Shown in pieces: positions 46,709 to 55,619 of a stretch of 64,000 bases of DNA. The stretch covers positions 310,001-374,000 of the forward strand of contig CAUJDF010000039.1 of NCBI GenBank assembly GCA_963169045.1, written 5' to 3'. Within the stretch, counting starts at the first letter, position 1; each line of letters starts with the position of its first letter. The position numbers and the translations under genes were made by a program. The stretch comes from Myxococcota bacterium (GTDB lineage: Bacteria > Myxococcota_A > Bradymonadia > UBA7976 > UBA1532). Under the pieces are notes generated by a model. The model did no database searches. It had not been told where the DNA came from and saw nothing but the letters and a program-made list of their open reading frames with translations.

Positions 46709-48787
46709 ATGGAACAGACGAGCGTCTTCGAGCGCCTGCGCGCGTTGTCCCGCGACCTCTGGTGGACCTGGCAACCGGAGGGGCCCGCCTTCTGGGAGGC
46801 GCTCGATCCCGCCCTCTGGCGCAGCACCGACCACAACCCGGTGGCGATGCTGGCGGCGCTCGGTCCCGAGACCGCCGCGGCGCGCGCCCGGGGCCTCGGC
46901 GACCTCGAACGGTCCCACCACGCGTACCTGAACGACGCCGACACCTGGTACGCCCGCGCCGGCAAGCCCATCGGCGGCCTCGTCGCCTACTTCAGCGCGG
47001 AGTTCGGCGTGCACGAGTCGCTGCCGACGTACTCCGGCGGCCTCGGCATCCTCGCCGGCGACCACACGAAGAGCGCGTCGGACCTGGGCCTGCCGTTCGT
47101 CGGCGTCGGCCTCCTGTACCGCAACGGCTACGTACACCAGCACCTCGACGCCGACGGCAACCAGATCGCGATCGACGTCGCCTACGACTTCGAGAAGCTG
47201 CCGGTCACACCGTGCCTCGGGCCCGACGGGGGGCCGCTGTCCGTCGGCGTGCCCATGGGCGACGGCGTGGTGCGCGCGCGCATCTGGCGGGTGCGCGTGG
47301 GCCGCGTCGACCTGTACCTGCTCGACACCGACGTGCCCGAGAACGCGCCGCAGCAACGCGCGATCACCGCGCGCCTGTACGGCGGCGACAACGAGACGCG
47401 CATCCGCCAGGAGCTGGTGCTCGGCATCGGCGGCGTGCGCGCGCTCGGCGCGCTCGGCCTGCGCCCGGCGGTGTTCCACCTCAACGAGGGTCACTCGTCG
47501 TTCCTCACGCTCGAGCGCGCGCGGCAGGTGCTCGCCGCCGGCGAGGCGGGCAGCTTCGCCGAGGCGCTGCGCAAGGTGCGGGGGCAGCACGTCTTCACGA
47601 CGCACACGCCCGTCGAGGCCGGCCACGACCGTTTCGGCCCCGACCTCGCCTGGGAGCACCTGCGGCCGACCGCCGAGGCGCTGGGGCTGAGCCGGCCCGC
47701 GTTCCTGCGCCTGGGCCACTGGCCCGACGAGACCGATCCCAACGCGCCGTTCAACATGACGCACCTCGCGCTGCACGCCTGCGACCGCTACAACGGCGTC
47801 GCGGCGCTCCACGGCGTCGTGTCGCGCAAGATGTTCCAACGCTACTGGCGCGAGACGCCGGTCGACGAGACGCCGATCACGCACGTGACGAACGGCGTGC
47901 ACGCGCCGACGTGGCAGGCGCACCAGCTCGCGACGCTGATCGGCCGGCACGCCCCCGTCGGCTGGCGCGACTGCGCCGAGACCGATCCCTCGTGGGAGCG
48001 GATCGAAGCCGTGCCCGATGCCGAGCTGTGGCAGGTGCACCGCGAGCGCAAGGTGGCGCTGCTGGACCTGGCGCGGGAGCGCGAGGCGGACCGCCGCGCG
48101 CGACTGGGGCTCGGCGGCTTCCCCGACCGCCTCGATCCCGACGCGCTCACCATCGGCTTCGCGCGGCGGTTCGCGCCGTACAAGCGCGCCAACCTGCTGT
48201 TCTCGAACGCCGATCGGCTGCGGAAGATCCTCGACGAGGCGCCGGGCCCGGTGCAGTTCCTGTTCGCCGGCAAGGCCCACCCCGCCGACGAGCCCGGGCG
48301 GGCGCTCGTGCGCGACGTCTACCGCGCGAGCCACTTCGACTTCCTGCGCGGCCGCGTCCTCCTCATCGAGGACTACGACATGGAGCTCGGCCGCGCGCTC
48401 GTCCAGGGCGTCGACGTCTGGCTGAACAACCCGCGCCGCCCCAAGGAGGCCAGCGGCACCTCGGGCATGAAGGCGGCGATGAACGGGGCGCCGAACCTGT
48501 CGGTGCTCGACGGCTGGTGGCCCGAGGGCTACGACGGCACCAACGGCTGGGCCATCGGCGAGGCGCGCGAGTACCCGAACCCCGAGGTCCAGGACGCCGC
48601 CGACGCCGACTCGCTGTACCGGCTGCTGCAGGAGGAGGTCCTCCCACTGTGGTTCGACCGCGGCGCGAGCGGCCTGCCGCACCGCTGGCTCCGGCTGATG
48701 AAGCGGTCCATCGCGACGGTGACGCCCCGCTTCCATTCCGACCGCCAGGTGAGGGACTACGTCCATCACCTGTACGCCCCCGGGTAG
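46709..48787 (+). CDS. glgP: Alpha-glucan phosphorylase (GT35)
   Basis: The 692-aa protein is of the short alpha-glucan phosphorylase type: it starts LRALSRDLWWTWQPEG, has YFSAEFGVHESLPTYSGGLGILAGDH, HLNEGHSSFLTLERAR, THTPVEAGHDRF, FARRFAPYKRANLLF and the PLP-binding EASGTSGMKAAMNGA. It releases glucose-1-phosphate from stored alpha-1,4-glucan. Glucose-1-phosphate feeds nucleotide-sugar synthesis, which would fit its place as last gene of the EPS operon, 5 bases after the RIFT-barrel gene. Length is normal for this sub-family. Confidence 0.95.
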   Translation: MEQTSVFERLRALSRDLWWTWQPEGPAFWEALDPALWRSTDHNPVAMLAALGPETAAARARGLGDLERSHHAYLNDADTWYARAGKPIGGLVAYFSAEFGVHESLPTYSGGLGILAGDHTKSASDLGLPFVGVGLLYRNGYVHQHLDADGNQIAIDVAYDFEKLPVTPCLGPDGGPLSVGVPMGDGVVRARIWRVRVGRVDLYLLDTDVPENAPQQRAITARLYGGDNETRIRQELVLGIGGVRALGALGLRPAVFHLNEGHSSFLTLERARQVLAAGEAGSFAEALRKVRGQHVFTTHTPVEAGHDRFGPDLAWEHLRPTAEALGLSRPAFLRLGHWPDETDPNAPFNMTHLALHACDRYNGVAALHGVVSRKMFQRYWRETPVDETPITHVTNGVHAPTWQAHQLATLIGRHAPVGWRDCAETDPSWERIEAVPDAELWQVHRERKVALLDLAREREADRRARLGLGGFPDRLDPDALTIGFARRFAPYKRANLLFSNADRLRKILDEAPGPVQFLFAGKAHPADEPGRALVRDVYRASHFDFLRGRVLLIEDYDMELGRALVQGVDVWLNNPRRPKEASGTSGMKAAMNGAPNLSVLDGWWPEGYDGTNGWAIGEAREYPNPEVQDAADADSLYRLLQEEVLPLWFDRGASGLPHRWLRLMKRSIATVTPRFHSDRQVRDYVHHLYAPG

Positions 48788-48788
48788 T

Positions 48789-48946
48789 GGGTCGGTCTCG
48801 AAGATTCGCTCGCGTCGTCGCGGCACTCGGCCCCCCGGGCTGCGCTGGACCTCCTCCGCGGACCACGAGGCGACGCGTTCGTCGGCCCGCCTTGCCCGGT
48901 GGGCCGATGGCCCGCGCCTTCGGCGCGCGAACTTCGGGACCGACCC
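48789..48946. repeat. Palindromic gap between convergent genes
   Basis: GGGTCGGTCTCGAAG (48789-48803) pairs with CTTCGGGACCGACCC (48932-48946), 14 of 15 bases. A 6-bp hairpin with loop TTC at 48913-48927 and GGGCC-GAT-GGCCC at 48901-48913 lie inside. The gap runs from the glgP stop to the deacetylase stop and holds no gene. It could be a bidirectional terminator or a degenerate repeat element. Confidence 0.6.
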
Positions 48947-48959
48947 GCTGGACTCGACG

Positions 48960-49841
48960 TCAGCTGGCGGCGGCGAGCGGCTCCGCCTCGGCGACGACGC
49001 GCGCCAGCACGTCGCGCACCGGTGCCCATTTGTAGCGACGGAGGACGCCGACCAGGCGGTCGTAGGTGCCCGCCAGGTTGTAGTAGCAGCGCAGGTGGCG
49101 CAGCGGGCCGAGGCCGGGCATGCGCGGCTGCCCGTCGTCGATCTCCCACGGGTGGATGTAGAGGATCGCCGGCTGCCCCTGGCGATTGGCGGCGCGGATG
49201 CCGTAGTGCGTCCACGGTGTGGGGAGGATGCGCAGGTACCCGCCGCCGGCGGCGGGCATGTTCAGGCGGCCGACCTGGAACGTCGTGAGCGGGAATTCGT
49301 GCAGTCGATGCCCGCCGGGCGTGCGGTAGCCCAGGACCGGCCAGCGCGAGAACTCGGGGATGCCGTAGCGGTCGTGGTGGACGGGGAAGATGCTCGAGTC
49401 GTACTCGAAGCCTTCCTCGGCCAGCACGTCGAGCGCCCAGAGGTTGCGCGCGGTGATGCTATAGGACGGCGCGCGGTAGCCGCGCACGCGCTCGCCGACG
49501 AGGTCCTCGAGGACGCGCTTGCACCGCCGCGTGTCCTCACGGAATTCGCTGCGCGTGAGGTCGTAGACGAGCCGGTGGAAGTAGCTGTGGCAGGCGATCT
49601 CGTGGCCACGGCCGTGGATCTCGCGGACGAGGCCGCCGAAGCGCTCCGCCACCCAGCCGAGCACGAAGAACGTCCCGCGCACGCCGTGCACGTCGAAGGC
49701 GTCGAGCAGGCGGTGCGTGTTCGCCTCGACGCGCGGTGTGTAACGGTCCCACTGATCGCGGTGGACTCGATGGGCGAAGTTCTCGACCTGGAAGTAGTCC
49801 TCCACGTCGACGGTCATCGCATTCACGATCGCGCTGCGCAT
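48960..49841 (-). CDS. Polysaccharide deacetylase of the exosortase/EPS-associated type
   Basis: A 293-aa CE4 deacetylase. The NodB motifs are MTVDVEDYFQ (catalytic base and metal Asp), GHEIACHSYFHRLVYD (metal His pair), GYRAPSYSIT and LHEFPLTTFQ. The sequence fits the class of deacetylases that accompany exosortase loci closely. It removes acetyl groups from N-acetyl sugars of the nascent polysaccharide. The ATG at 49841 follows GGAGGAACG. It is read opposite to the large EPS operon, so it forms a separate unit. Confidence 0.92.
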   Translation of the reverse strand: MRSAIVNAMTVDVEDYFQVENFAHRVHRDQWDRYTPRVEANTHRLLDAFDVHGVRGTFFVLGWVAERFGGLVREIHGRGHEIACHSYFHRLVYDLTRSEFREDTRRCKRVLEDLVGERVRGYRAPSYSITARNLWALDVLAEEGFEYDSSIFPVHHDRYGIPEFSRWPVLGYRTPGGHRLHEFPLTTFQVGRLNMPAAGGGYLRILPTPWTHYGIRAANRQGQPAILYIHPWEIDDGQPRMPGLGPLRHLRCYYNLAGTYDRLVGVLRRYKWAPVRDVLARVVAEAEPLAAAS

Positions 49842-49912
49842 CGTTCCTCCGCTCTCGCCGGGACATGATGCCGCATCGCGGAGGCGGGATGCGATTCCGC
49901 GCGGACGCCGGC

Positions 49913-51928
49913 TCACGGGGCGTGGAACGCCGGCTCGCTGCGGGTCACCCAACGCTCGATGAGGACTTCGTCGTCGTGGCCGAGGTCGAGGAAGGCGAGG
50001 CCGACCCCCTGCGGCGACTCGGGCGCGCTCGGATCCCGGCCTCGGACCCACCTCACCTCGGCGCGCACGGAGACCGAGTGCCCATCGGGCATCTCGAAGA
50101 AGAGATCCACCTCGGTGCCGATCGGGAGCGCCTGCGGCGTGGCCACGAACAGCCCCCCGCCGCTGATATTGCCGCTGAAGCCGGTGAAGAAGTGGTGACC
50201 CTGCTCCATGCCCACCTTGACGGCCAGGTGGGCGCGCGGGCCGCGCGGCTGCTCGGCTCTGGGGGCGGGTGGCGCGACGGGCGTGCGCGGCGCGGGCAGG
50301 GGGCCCGGGTGGCCGGTCGAGCGCAGGTCGACGATGTCGAGCTGGCTCCACGGATCGCCGAGGTCGTCCGGTCCGGGCGCGGCGAGGAGGGCGAAGCGCG
50401 CGTCGTCGCTCCTCTGCGGCGCGGCGTCGTTCACGACCTGGGCGCGGCCGAGGGAGCGCCGGAAGGAGGGCGGGGGGGCGAGCGCCTCGGGCGCCGCCGA
50501 CGGCGCGACGGCGGCGGGCGACGCGACGGCCGCCGGCGCGACGGGCACGGGCGCCGCCGCGGCGCGGTCGTCGAGGTCGTATCCCGGAATCGGCTCGATG
50601 GCCTCGAGCACGTCGGGCTCCATCGCCGCCAGCTCGGCCGCGAGGTCCGCGAAAGGATCGGCCTGGTCGGCGGACGCCCACTCGCCGGCCCCGGCGGCCG
50701 CCTCGTCGGCGCGGACCGCCTCGAACAGATCGGCGGAGAGTGAGGACAGCGCGACCCGCTCGTCGGCCTCCTGCATGGAGAGGTCCAGCGGATCCGGCGT
50801 GTCCGCCTCGTCCAGCGCCCGCTCGCGACCGAAGGCGTCGCCGAAGCCGAGCGCGTCGAGGGCGGACGCCGGCGGCTCGCCCCGCGTGGGATCCGCCTCG
50901 CCCTCCCACGTGAAGTGGGCCGCCCATGACGCGTCGGGCAGGTCCGGCGCGCCGTGCCCCGACCCGGCCACCACCTCCACGGAGGCCGCGCCGTCACCAT
51001 TCCAGGGCGTGCCCCCGAACCAGGAGTCGACCTCCTCGAGGTCGTCGTCCTCCGGCGCCTCCTCGTCGGGCTCGCCGGCAGCGGGCTCGGGCAGCGGCCG
51101 GTCGCGCGGCGCAATGGAGATCGGCTCGAGCGCGCCGAGGAGCGCGTCGACGGTCCCGTCGTCTTCGCCGGGCGGACGCGACAGGCGCAGCTCTTCGACC
51201 GAGTCGCCCGTCTCCCAGGGCACCTCCGGCGCCGCGTCCGCCGCGTCCGCGTCCGGCACGCTCAGCGTCGCCGGGACCGTGCCGTCGGCGGCCGGCGCCG
51301 CAGCGGCGTCGCGCGGCGCCAGGATCGCGGAGATCGTCTCGTCGAGCGGCTCGGCGAGCGGCGGCGGGCGGACGTCGGCGGGCGCGCCGATCGGCGAGCC
51401 GGGAGGCACGGTCTCGTCGGGCCAGTCCGCGAGCAGCTCGGCCTCCTGGATGACCCCGCGGGGCGGTGCGCCGGCGGGGGGCAAGGGACGCGCCCCCGAC
51501 GCCGTCGACGCGGTGGCGCCCACCCCGACCGCGGCGAGGGCCCGGCCGACCACCGAGGAGAGCTCGCCCGCGTCGAGCTCGTCGAGCTCCGCCCCGAGGG
51601 CGGCGCAGAGGGCGCGCCGCAGGCGTTCACCTTCGGCGAGCGGCACGGCGTCGGCCAGCCGCGCCTCGGTGGCCGCCACCGCCGCCGACCACGCGGAGAC
51701 CGCCGCCTCGCGCACGGCGAGCAGGGCCTCCCGGGCATCGAGCACGTCGGCCATGGCGCGCAGCGCGGCGTCGTCGGGCGCGGCGAGGCCCGCCTGGTGC
51801 GCGCGCTTCGCCGCCGCCGTGTGCCGGCGTCCCAGCCCGGCTTCGCGCTCCGCGAGCGACGCCTCGCGGTGGGCGAGCCGTTCACCGCGCAGCGCGAGAT
51901 CCTCCGGCAGCATCATCGGTGTCTTCAT
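49913..51928 (-). CDS. PilZ-domain protein with long acidic linker
   Basis: The 671-aa protein has an N-terminal coiled-coil-like stretch ([23 protein letters not shown]), about 420 residues of acidic, Pro/Ala-rich low-complexity sequence, and a C-terminal PilZ-like domain. In that domain [28 protein letters not shown] matches the second c-di-GMP motif ([DN]xSxxG). The first motif (RxxxR) reads RGPR, one residue short, so ligand binding is uncertain. This layout is found in Myxococcota PilZ-like proteins. Likely role: c-di-GMP-dependent or independent control of motility or EPS. It ends 71 bases from the deacetylase start. ATG 51928 is preferred; a GTG lies at 51949. Confidence 0.75.
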   Translation of the reverse strand: MKTPMMLPEDLALRGERLAHREASLAEREAGLGRRHTAAAKRAHQAGLAAPDDAALRAMADVLDAREALLAVREAAVSAWSAAVAATEARLADAVPLAEGERLRRALCAALGAELDELDAGELSSVVGRALAAVGVGATASTASGARPLPPAGAPPRGVIQEAELLADWPDETVPPGSPIGAPADVRPPPLAEPLDETISAILAPRDAAAAPAADGTVPATLSVPDADAADAAPEVPWETGDSVEELRLSRPPGEDDGTVDALLGALEPISIAPRDRPLPEPAAGEPDEEAPEDDDLEEVDSWFGGTPWNGDGAASVEVVAGSGHGAPDLPDASWAAHFTWEGEADPTRGEPPASALDALGFGDAFGRERALDEADTPDPLDLSMQEADERVALSSLSADLFEAVRADEAAAGAGEWASADQADPFADLAAELAAMEPDVLEAIEPIPGYDLDDRAAAAPVPVAPAAVASPAAVAPSAAPEALAPPPSFRRSLGRAQVVNDAAPQRSDDARFALLAAPGPDDLGDPWSQLDIVDLRSTGHPGPLPAPRTPVAPPAPRAEQPRGPRAHLAVKVGMEQGHHFFTGFSGNISGGGLFVATPQALPIGTEVDLFFEMPDGHSVSVRAEVRWVRGRDPSAPESPQGVGLAFLDLGHDDEVLIERWVTRSEPAFHAP

Positions 51929-52021
51929 GGAGGGCCCGGATCGTACCACGGTGGCCGCGCGGGCGACGAGATCGCGCGCGGGACCTTGTCAGGGCCGCGG
52001 ACGGGCGGGCATCCTCCGGCG

Positions 52022-52633
52022 ATGCAGACGCGCGACGCCCGCCACGTGACGTGGCACCACAGCCAGGTGACGCCCGATCGGCGCGCCGAGCGCCTCGGCC
52101 AGCGCGGCGCCGCCGTGTGGCTGACGGGCCTCTCCGGCTCGGGCAAGTCCACGGTCGCGATGGCGCTCGAGCGCCGCCTCGTCGAGGCCGGGCGCTTCGC
52201 CTACGTGCTCGACGGCGACAACGTGCGGCACGGCCTGTGCGGCGACCTGGGCTTCGGCGAGGCGGACCGCCGGGAGAACATCCGCCGTGTCGGCCACGTC
52301 GCCCGCCTCTTTGTCGACGCGGGCGCCATCGTCGCGGCGGCGTTCATCTCGCCGTTCCGCAGCGACCGCGACGCCGTGCGCGCGCTGCTCGCCCCCGGCC
52401 AGTTCTTCGAGGTCCACGTCGCCACGCCGCTCGAGGTCTGCGAGACGCGGGATCCGAAGGGCCTGTACCGGCGCGCACGCGCCGGCGAGATCGCCGACTT
52501 CACTGGGATTTCGTCGCCCTACGAGCCGCCGCTCGCCGCGGAGATCACCCTCGACACCGGCACCCGGTCCATCGGCGAGTGCGTGGACGCCGTCCTCGAG
52601 CGCCTCGTCACAGCCGGCATCCTCGCGAGGTAG
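52022..52633 (+). CDS. cysC: Adenylyl-sulfate (APS) kinase
   Basis: The 203-aa protein has the full APS-kinase motif set: [15 protein letters not shown] (P-loop), [41 protein letters not shown] and [24 protein letters not shown]. It phosphorylates APS to PAPS, the donor for sulfation and an intermediate of sulfate assimilation. No cysN, cysD, cysH or sulfotransferase lies nearby. The position between EPS genes suggests that PAPS could sulfate a polysaccharide. The ATG at 52022 starts 93 bases from the divergent PilZ gene. Confidence 0.95.
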   Translation: MQTRDARHVTWHHSQVTPDRRAERLGQRGAAVWLTGLSGSGKSTVAMALERRLVEAGRFAYVLDGDNVRHGLCGDLGFGEADRRENIRRVGHVARLFVDAGAIVAAAFISPFRSDRDAVRALLAPGQFFEVHVATPLEVCETRDPKGLYRRARAGEIADFTGISSPYEPPLAAEITLDTGTRSIGECVDAVLERLVTAGILAR

Positions 52634-52661
52634 GCCGGCGCGGCAAGGCGCGCGGCCCTCG

Positions 52662-55115
52662 TCAGTTGACCTCGCCCGCGGGTCCGGGCGCGCCGTTCTG
52701 CCCCGGGCTCGGGCCGCCGTCGCCGCCGCCGGCGATCTCGAAACGATCATCGACGAGCGTCGGCTGGCTCGCGCCCTGCCGCCAGATGCCGAAGCTGGCG
52801 CCGCCCTGACCGCCGCCGCCGTGGCCGCCGCGCCCGCCGTCACCGCCGGGGCCGCCGCTGCCGCCGCCGCCGATGTCGCCGCTCCGGGGGCCGCCGGGCC
52901 CCGACTGGCCACCCGCGCCGCCGTCGCCGCCGCGTCCGCCGCGTCCGCCGGCGCCGCCGCGGTTGGCGCGCAGGAGGTTGTTCTCGAGCAGCGCGTTCGA
53001 GTCGACGAGCACCACGGCGAGGCTGGCCCCGCCGGGCCCGCCGCCGGTCCCGGGCGTCCCGAAACAACCGCCCGCGCCGCCGCCGCCGCCGCCGCCGCCG
53101 CAGCCGGTGTCGCAGGCGTTGAAAGGATTGAAGCTGCGCTCCTGACCCCCCCCACCGCCGCCCCCGCCGCCGCCGCCGCCCGACGTGCCGACCGTGCCGT
53201 CGCCGCCGCGCGCGCCGATCCACACGCCGTTCTCGAACGCGCCGGCGCCGCCCCCGCCGCCGCCGTCGCCCCCCGGGTCGCCGCGCCCGCCGGCGTTGCC
53301 GTCGCGCCCCGGATCGGTGTCGCCGCAGTCGTCGTCGTGGTTGCCGCCGCCGCCGCCCGACGCGCCGCGGCCGGGGCTGGGCTGGCCGGTGCCCCCCATG
53401 GCGCCGTTCTCGTCGTCCTTGCCGCCCGTGGCGCCGTGGCCACCGTGGGTGGCGCCGTCGGGACACACGTTCTGGCCGCCGCCGCCGCCCGTGCGCCGGT
53501 CGCAGCTCTGCGCGATGTTCGCGCTGTCCTGGGCGTCCTGGCCGGCGCCGCCGGGCGGGCCGTTGCTGCCGGGCGAGCCGTCACGGCCGTCGACGCCCGG
53601 GCCGCCACGCCCGGCCTCGATCACGGCGTCGCGGACCACCAGCCCGTTGCTTCTCTCCGCCAACAGGCCGATCGAGGCGCCCGTCGGTGCGGCGTTGTCG
53701 GCGGCGATGACATGGACGCGCTGCAGCTCGGTGGGATCGGCGAGATCGCGGGCGAGCACGGCGGTCGTCCCGCCGCGGACGAGGGTCACGCCGCCGCCGT
53801 CGCGCGCCCAGCGCCGCACCGGGTCGTAGCCCCCGAACACGTCGACGCCGGCGACGAGCGTGAGCGTCTCCGCGTACTCGCCGCGGGCCACGTACACGTC
53901 GCGGCCGGTGGCGGCGGCGACGGCGATGCCGGCGCCGATCGTGCGGAACGGCGCCTCGCGCGTTCCGCCACCGGCGTCGTCGCCGGAGGTGCCGTCCACG
54001 AAGACCGCCGTCGTCAGGTCGCCGTCGAGGCCGTCGCAGTTCGCGTCGACATTGCCGCGGTCGGGCCGGTCGTCGGCCGACTGGAACACGCACTCGTGCT
54101 CACAGCCGTCGGCGACGGCGCCGTTGAGGTCGATGAAGCCCGGCAGGCACCCGCCCATCGAACAGCGCCCCTCGCCGCACAGCCCCTCGGCGTTCGGGAA
54201 TTCACAAGCGTTCCGGCACCTTCCGCAGTTGAGCGGATCGCCCTGCAGGTCGAACGACTCGTCGGCCGCGCCGTCGCAGTCGTTGTCGAGGGTGTCGCAG
54301 GTGGCCTCTTCGCCCTCCTCGAACGTGCCGGGGTAGCGGCAGTCCCAGGCGCCGCGCTGGCAGACGGGCGCCGCGCGTACGCACTCGCCGCGTGTGAGGC
54401 ACAGGTCGACCGGGATCTCGAGCGCCTCGTCGGCGATCGAGTCGCAGTCGTTGTCGAGGCCGTCGCAGACCTCGGTGGCGCCCGCGTTGATCGTGACGTC
54501 GGCCTCGTTGCAGTCGATGCCGGGACAGTCGGCGCCATTGCCGTAGCCGTCGCCGTCGGGATCGACGCAGCCGGCGCAGTAGCCGCTCTCCGGGAGGCAC
54601 TGGCGGACCGACTGCCCCTCCTCGCCGGGCACGTCGCTACAGACGTAGCCGTTCGGGCAGGGCTTGTCGCCAGTGCAGTCCTCGCCGCAGTAGCGCCCGA
54701 GGCCGATCGTCAGGCAGCGATCCTCGGGATCGTCGCACTCGTCGTCGGCCTCGCAGGGGACGCAGAGTCGGTTCGATGCCGGCAGGCAGATGAGGGTGAC
54801 GTCGGCGCCCGAGTTGCGGACGATGGCGCACTCCTGACCGTCGGGACAGTCGGTCTGGCCCGCGCAGCGCGCCGCGCACTTCCGGCCGCCCTGCTGGTCG
54901 ACGCAATAGCCCGACTGGCACTCGTCGGCGGACATGCAAGGCGTGCCCGCGGCGCCGGGCATCGGCGGCCCCAGCGCGTCCCTCGGGGACGTCTCTCCTC
55001 CGTCGACCCGCGCGTCGAACCCGGGTGACCCGAGATCGGCCTCGGCTTCGACGTCGGTGGCGTCCGTACAGGCCGAGAGGGAGAGCAGGAAGGCGAACAG
55101 GGCGCGGCTCCGCAT
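52662..55115 (-). CDS. Secreted Cys-rich MopE-repeat protein with glycine-rich C-terminal half
   Basis: The 817-aa lipoprotein (lipobox LLSLSAC) has Cys-rich EGF-like segments (TPCMSADECQSGYCVDQQGGRKC), then MopE repeats (EVCDGLDNDCDSIADEALE, ATCDTLDNDCDGAADESFD) and a beta-helix-like DUF1565 region (FVDGTSGDDAGGGTREAPFRTIGAGI). From about residue 510 on it is extremely Gly-rich (GGGGGAGAFENGVWIGARGG), recalling PE_PGRS-type or snow-flea-like polyglycine folds. The gene is probably surface exposed, at the end of the ligase-GT-porin transcript. Function unknown. Start ATG at 55115. Confidence 0.75.
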   Translation of the reverse strand: MRSRALFAFLLSLSACTDATDVEAEADLGSPGFDARVDGGETSPRDALGPPMPGAAGTPCMSADECQSGYCVDQQGGRKCAARCAGQTDCPDGQECAIVRNSGADVTLICLPASNRLCVPCEADDECDDPEDRCLTIGLGRYCGEDCTGDKPCPNGYVCSDVPGEEGQSVRQCLPESGYCAGCVDPDGDGYGNGADCPGIDCNEADVTINAGATEVCDGLDNDCDSIADEALEIPVDLCLTRGECVRAAPVCQRGAWDCRYPGTFEEGEEATCDTLDNDCDGAADESFDLQGDPLNCGRCRNACEFPNAEGLCGEGRCSMGGCLPGFIDLNGAVADGCEHECVFQSADDRPDRGNVDANCDGLDGDLTTAVFVDGTSGDDAGGGTREAPFRTIGAGIAVAAATGRDVYVARGEYAETLTLVAGVDVFGGYDPVRRWARDGGGVTLVRGGTTAVLARDLADPTELQRVHVIAADNAAPTGASIGLLAERSNGLVVRDAVIEAGRGGPGVDGRDGSPGSNGPPGGAGQDAQDSANIAQSCDRRTGGGGGQNVCPDGATHGGHGATGGKDDENGAMGGTGQPSPGRGASGGGGGNHDDDCGDTDPGRDGNAGGRGDPGGDGGGGGGAGAFENGVWIGARGGDGTVGTSGGGGGGGGGGGGQERSFNPFNACDTGCGGGGGGGGAGGCFGTPGTGGGPGGASLAVVLVDSNALLENNLLRANRGGAGGRGGRGGDGGAGGQSGPGGPRSGDIGGGGSGGPGGDGGRGGHGGGGQGGASFGIWRQGASQPTLVDDRFEIAGGGDGGPSPGQNGAPGPAGEVN
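52676..53620. repeat. Low-complexity GCC/CCG region encoding polyglycine
   Basis: Nearly the whole stretch is built from CCG/GCC/CGC triplets that encode Gly-Gly-X on the minus strand, interrupted by short unique blocks such as FGIWRQGASQ and NPFNACDTGC. It is the 3' end of the MopE/Gly-rich gene and is prone to slippage and assembly error. Confidence 0.7.
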
Positions 55116-55166
55116 GGCCCCGAAGGTAACAGGCACGCGCGTGGCGCCACAACGGGCGGGCGAGGG

Positions 55167-55619
55167 TCAGAAGAAGTAGCGGATGCCGATCCCGGCGTCG
55201 ACGTCCGGGTCCGTCTCGGGCAGGAGGGTGAGGCCGGGCACGATCTCGCCGAAGACGTCGATGGGGACGGACCGCGGCATGAAGGCGATGCCGAGCGGCA
55301 CCCGCACGCCGAAGCGGTCGTGGTCCTTGTCGTGGTCGTTGTCCTTGACGGCGACCTTGCCGCCGATGCCGACGTAGGGAAGGACCGTCGTCCCGCGCCC
55401 CAGGCTCGAGAAGTGCAACACATAGTCGGCGTGCACGTAGAAGGCGTCGTCGAGGAAGCTGAAGTCGAGCGCGAAGTCCAGCGCGGAGCGCCGATCGAGG
55501 AAGAGCTTCGCCGACAGGCCGCTGGGCTCGCCGAGGATGAGGCCCAGGCCGAACGGGCCGCCCTGGGCCGCGGCCGCCGTCGGCGCGAGCGCGAGCGCGA
55601 TGAGGGTGACACGCCTCAC
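55167..55619 (-). CDS. Small outer-membrane beta-barrel protein
   Basis: Read from a GTG at 55619 that overlaps the glycosyltransferase stop (GTGA), the 150-aa protein has an N-terminal signal (RRVTLIALALAPTAAAAQ). Short amphipathic beta strands follow (FGLGLILGEPSGLSAKLFLD, SALDFALDFSFLD, VHADYVLHF, TVLPYVGIGGKVAVK). It ends GIGIRYFF, with the aromatic C-terminal residue of the BAM signal. A barrel of about 8 strands is expected. It may anchor or export the polymer made by the neighbouring ligase and glycosyltransferase. Confidence 0.75.
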   Translation of the reverse strand: MRRVTLIALALAPTAAAAQGGPFGLGLILGEPSGLSAKLFLDRRSALDFALDFSFLDDAFYVHADYVLHFSSLGRGTTVLPYVGIGGKVAVKDNDHDKDHDRFGVRVPLGIAFMPRSVPIDVFGEIVPGLTLLPETDPDVDAGIGIRYFF

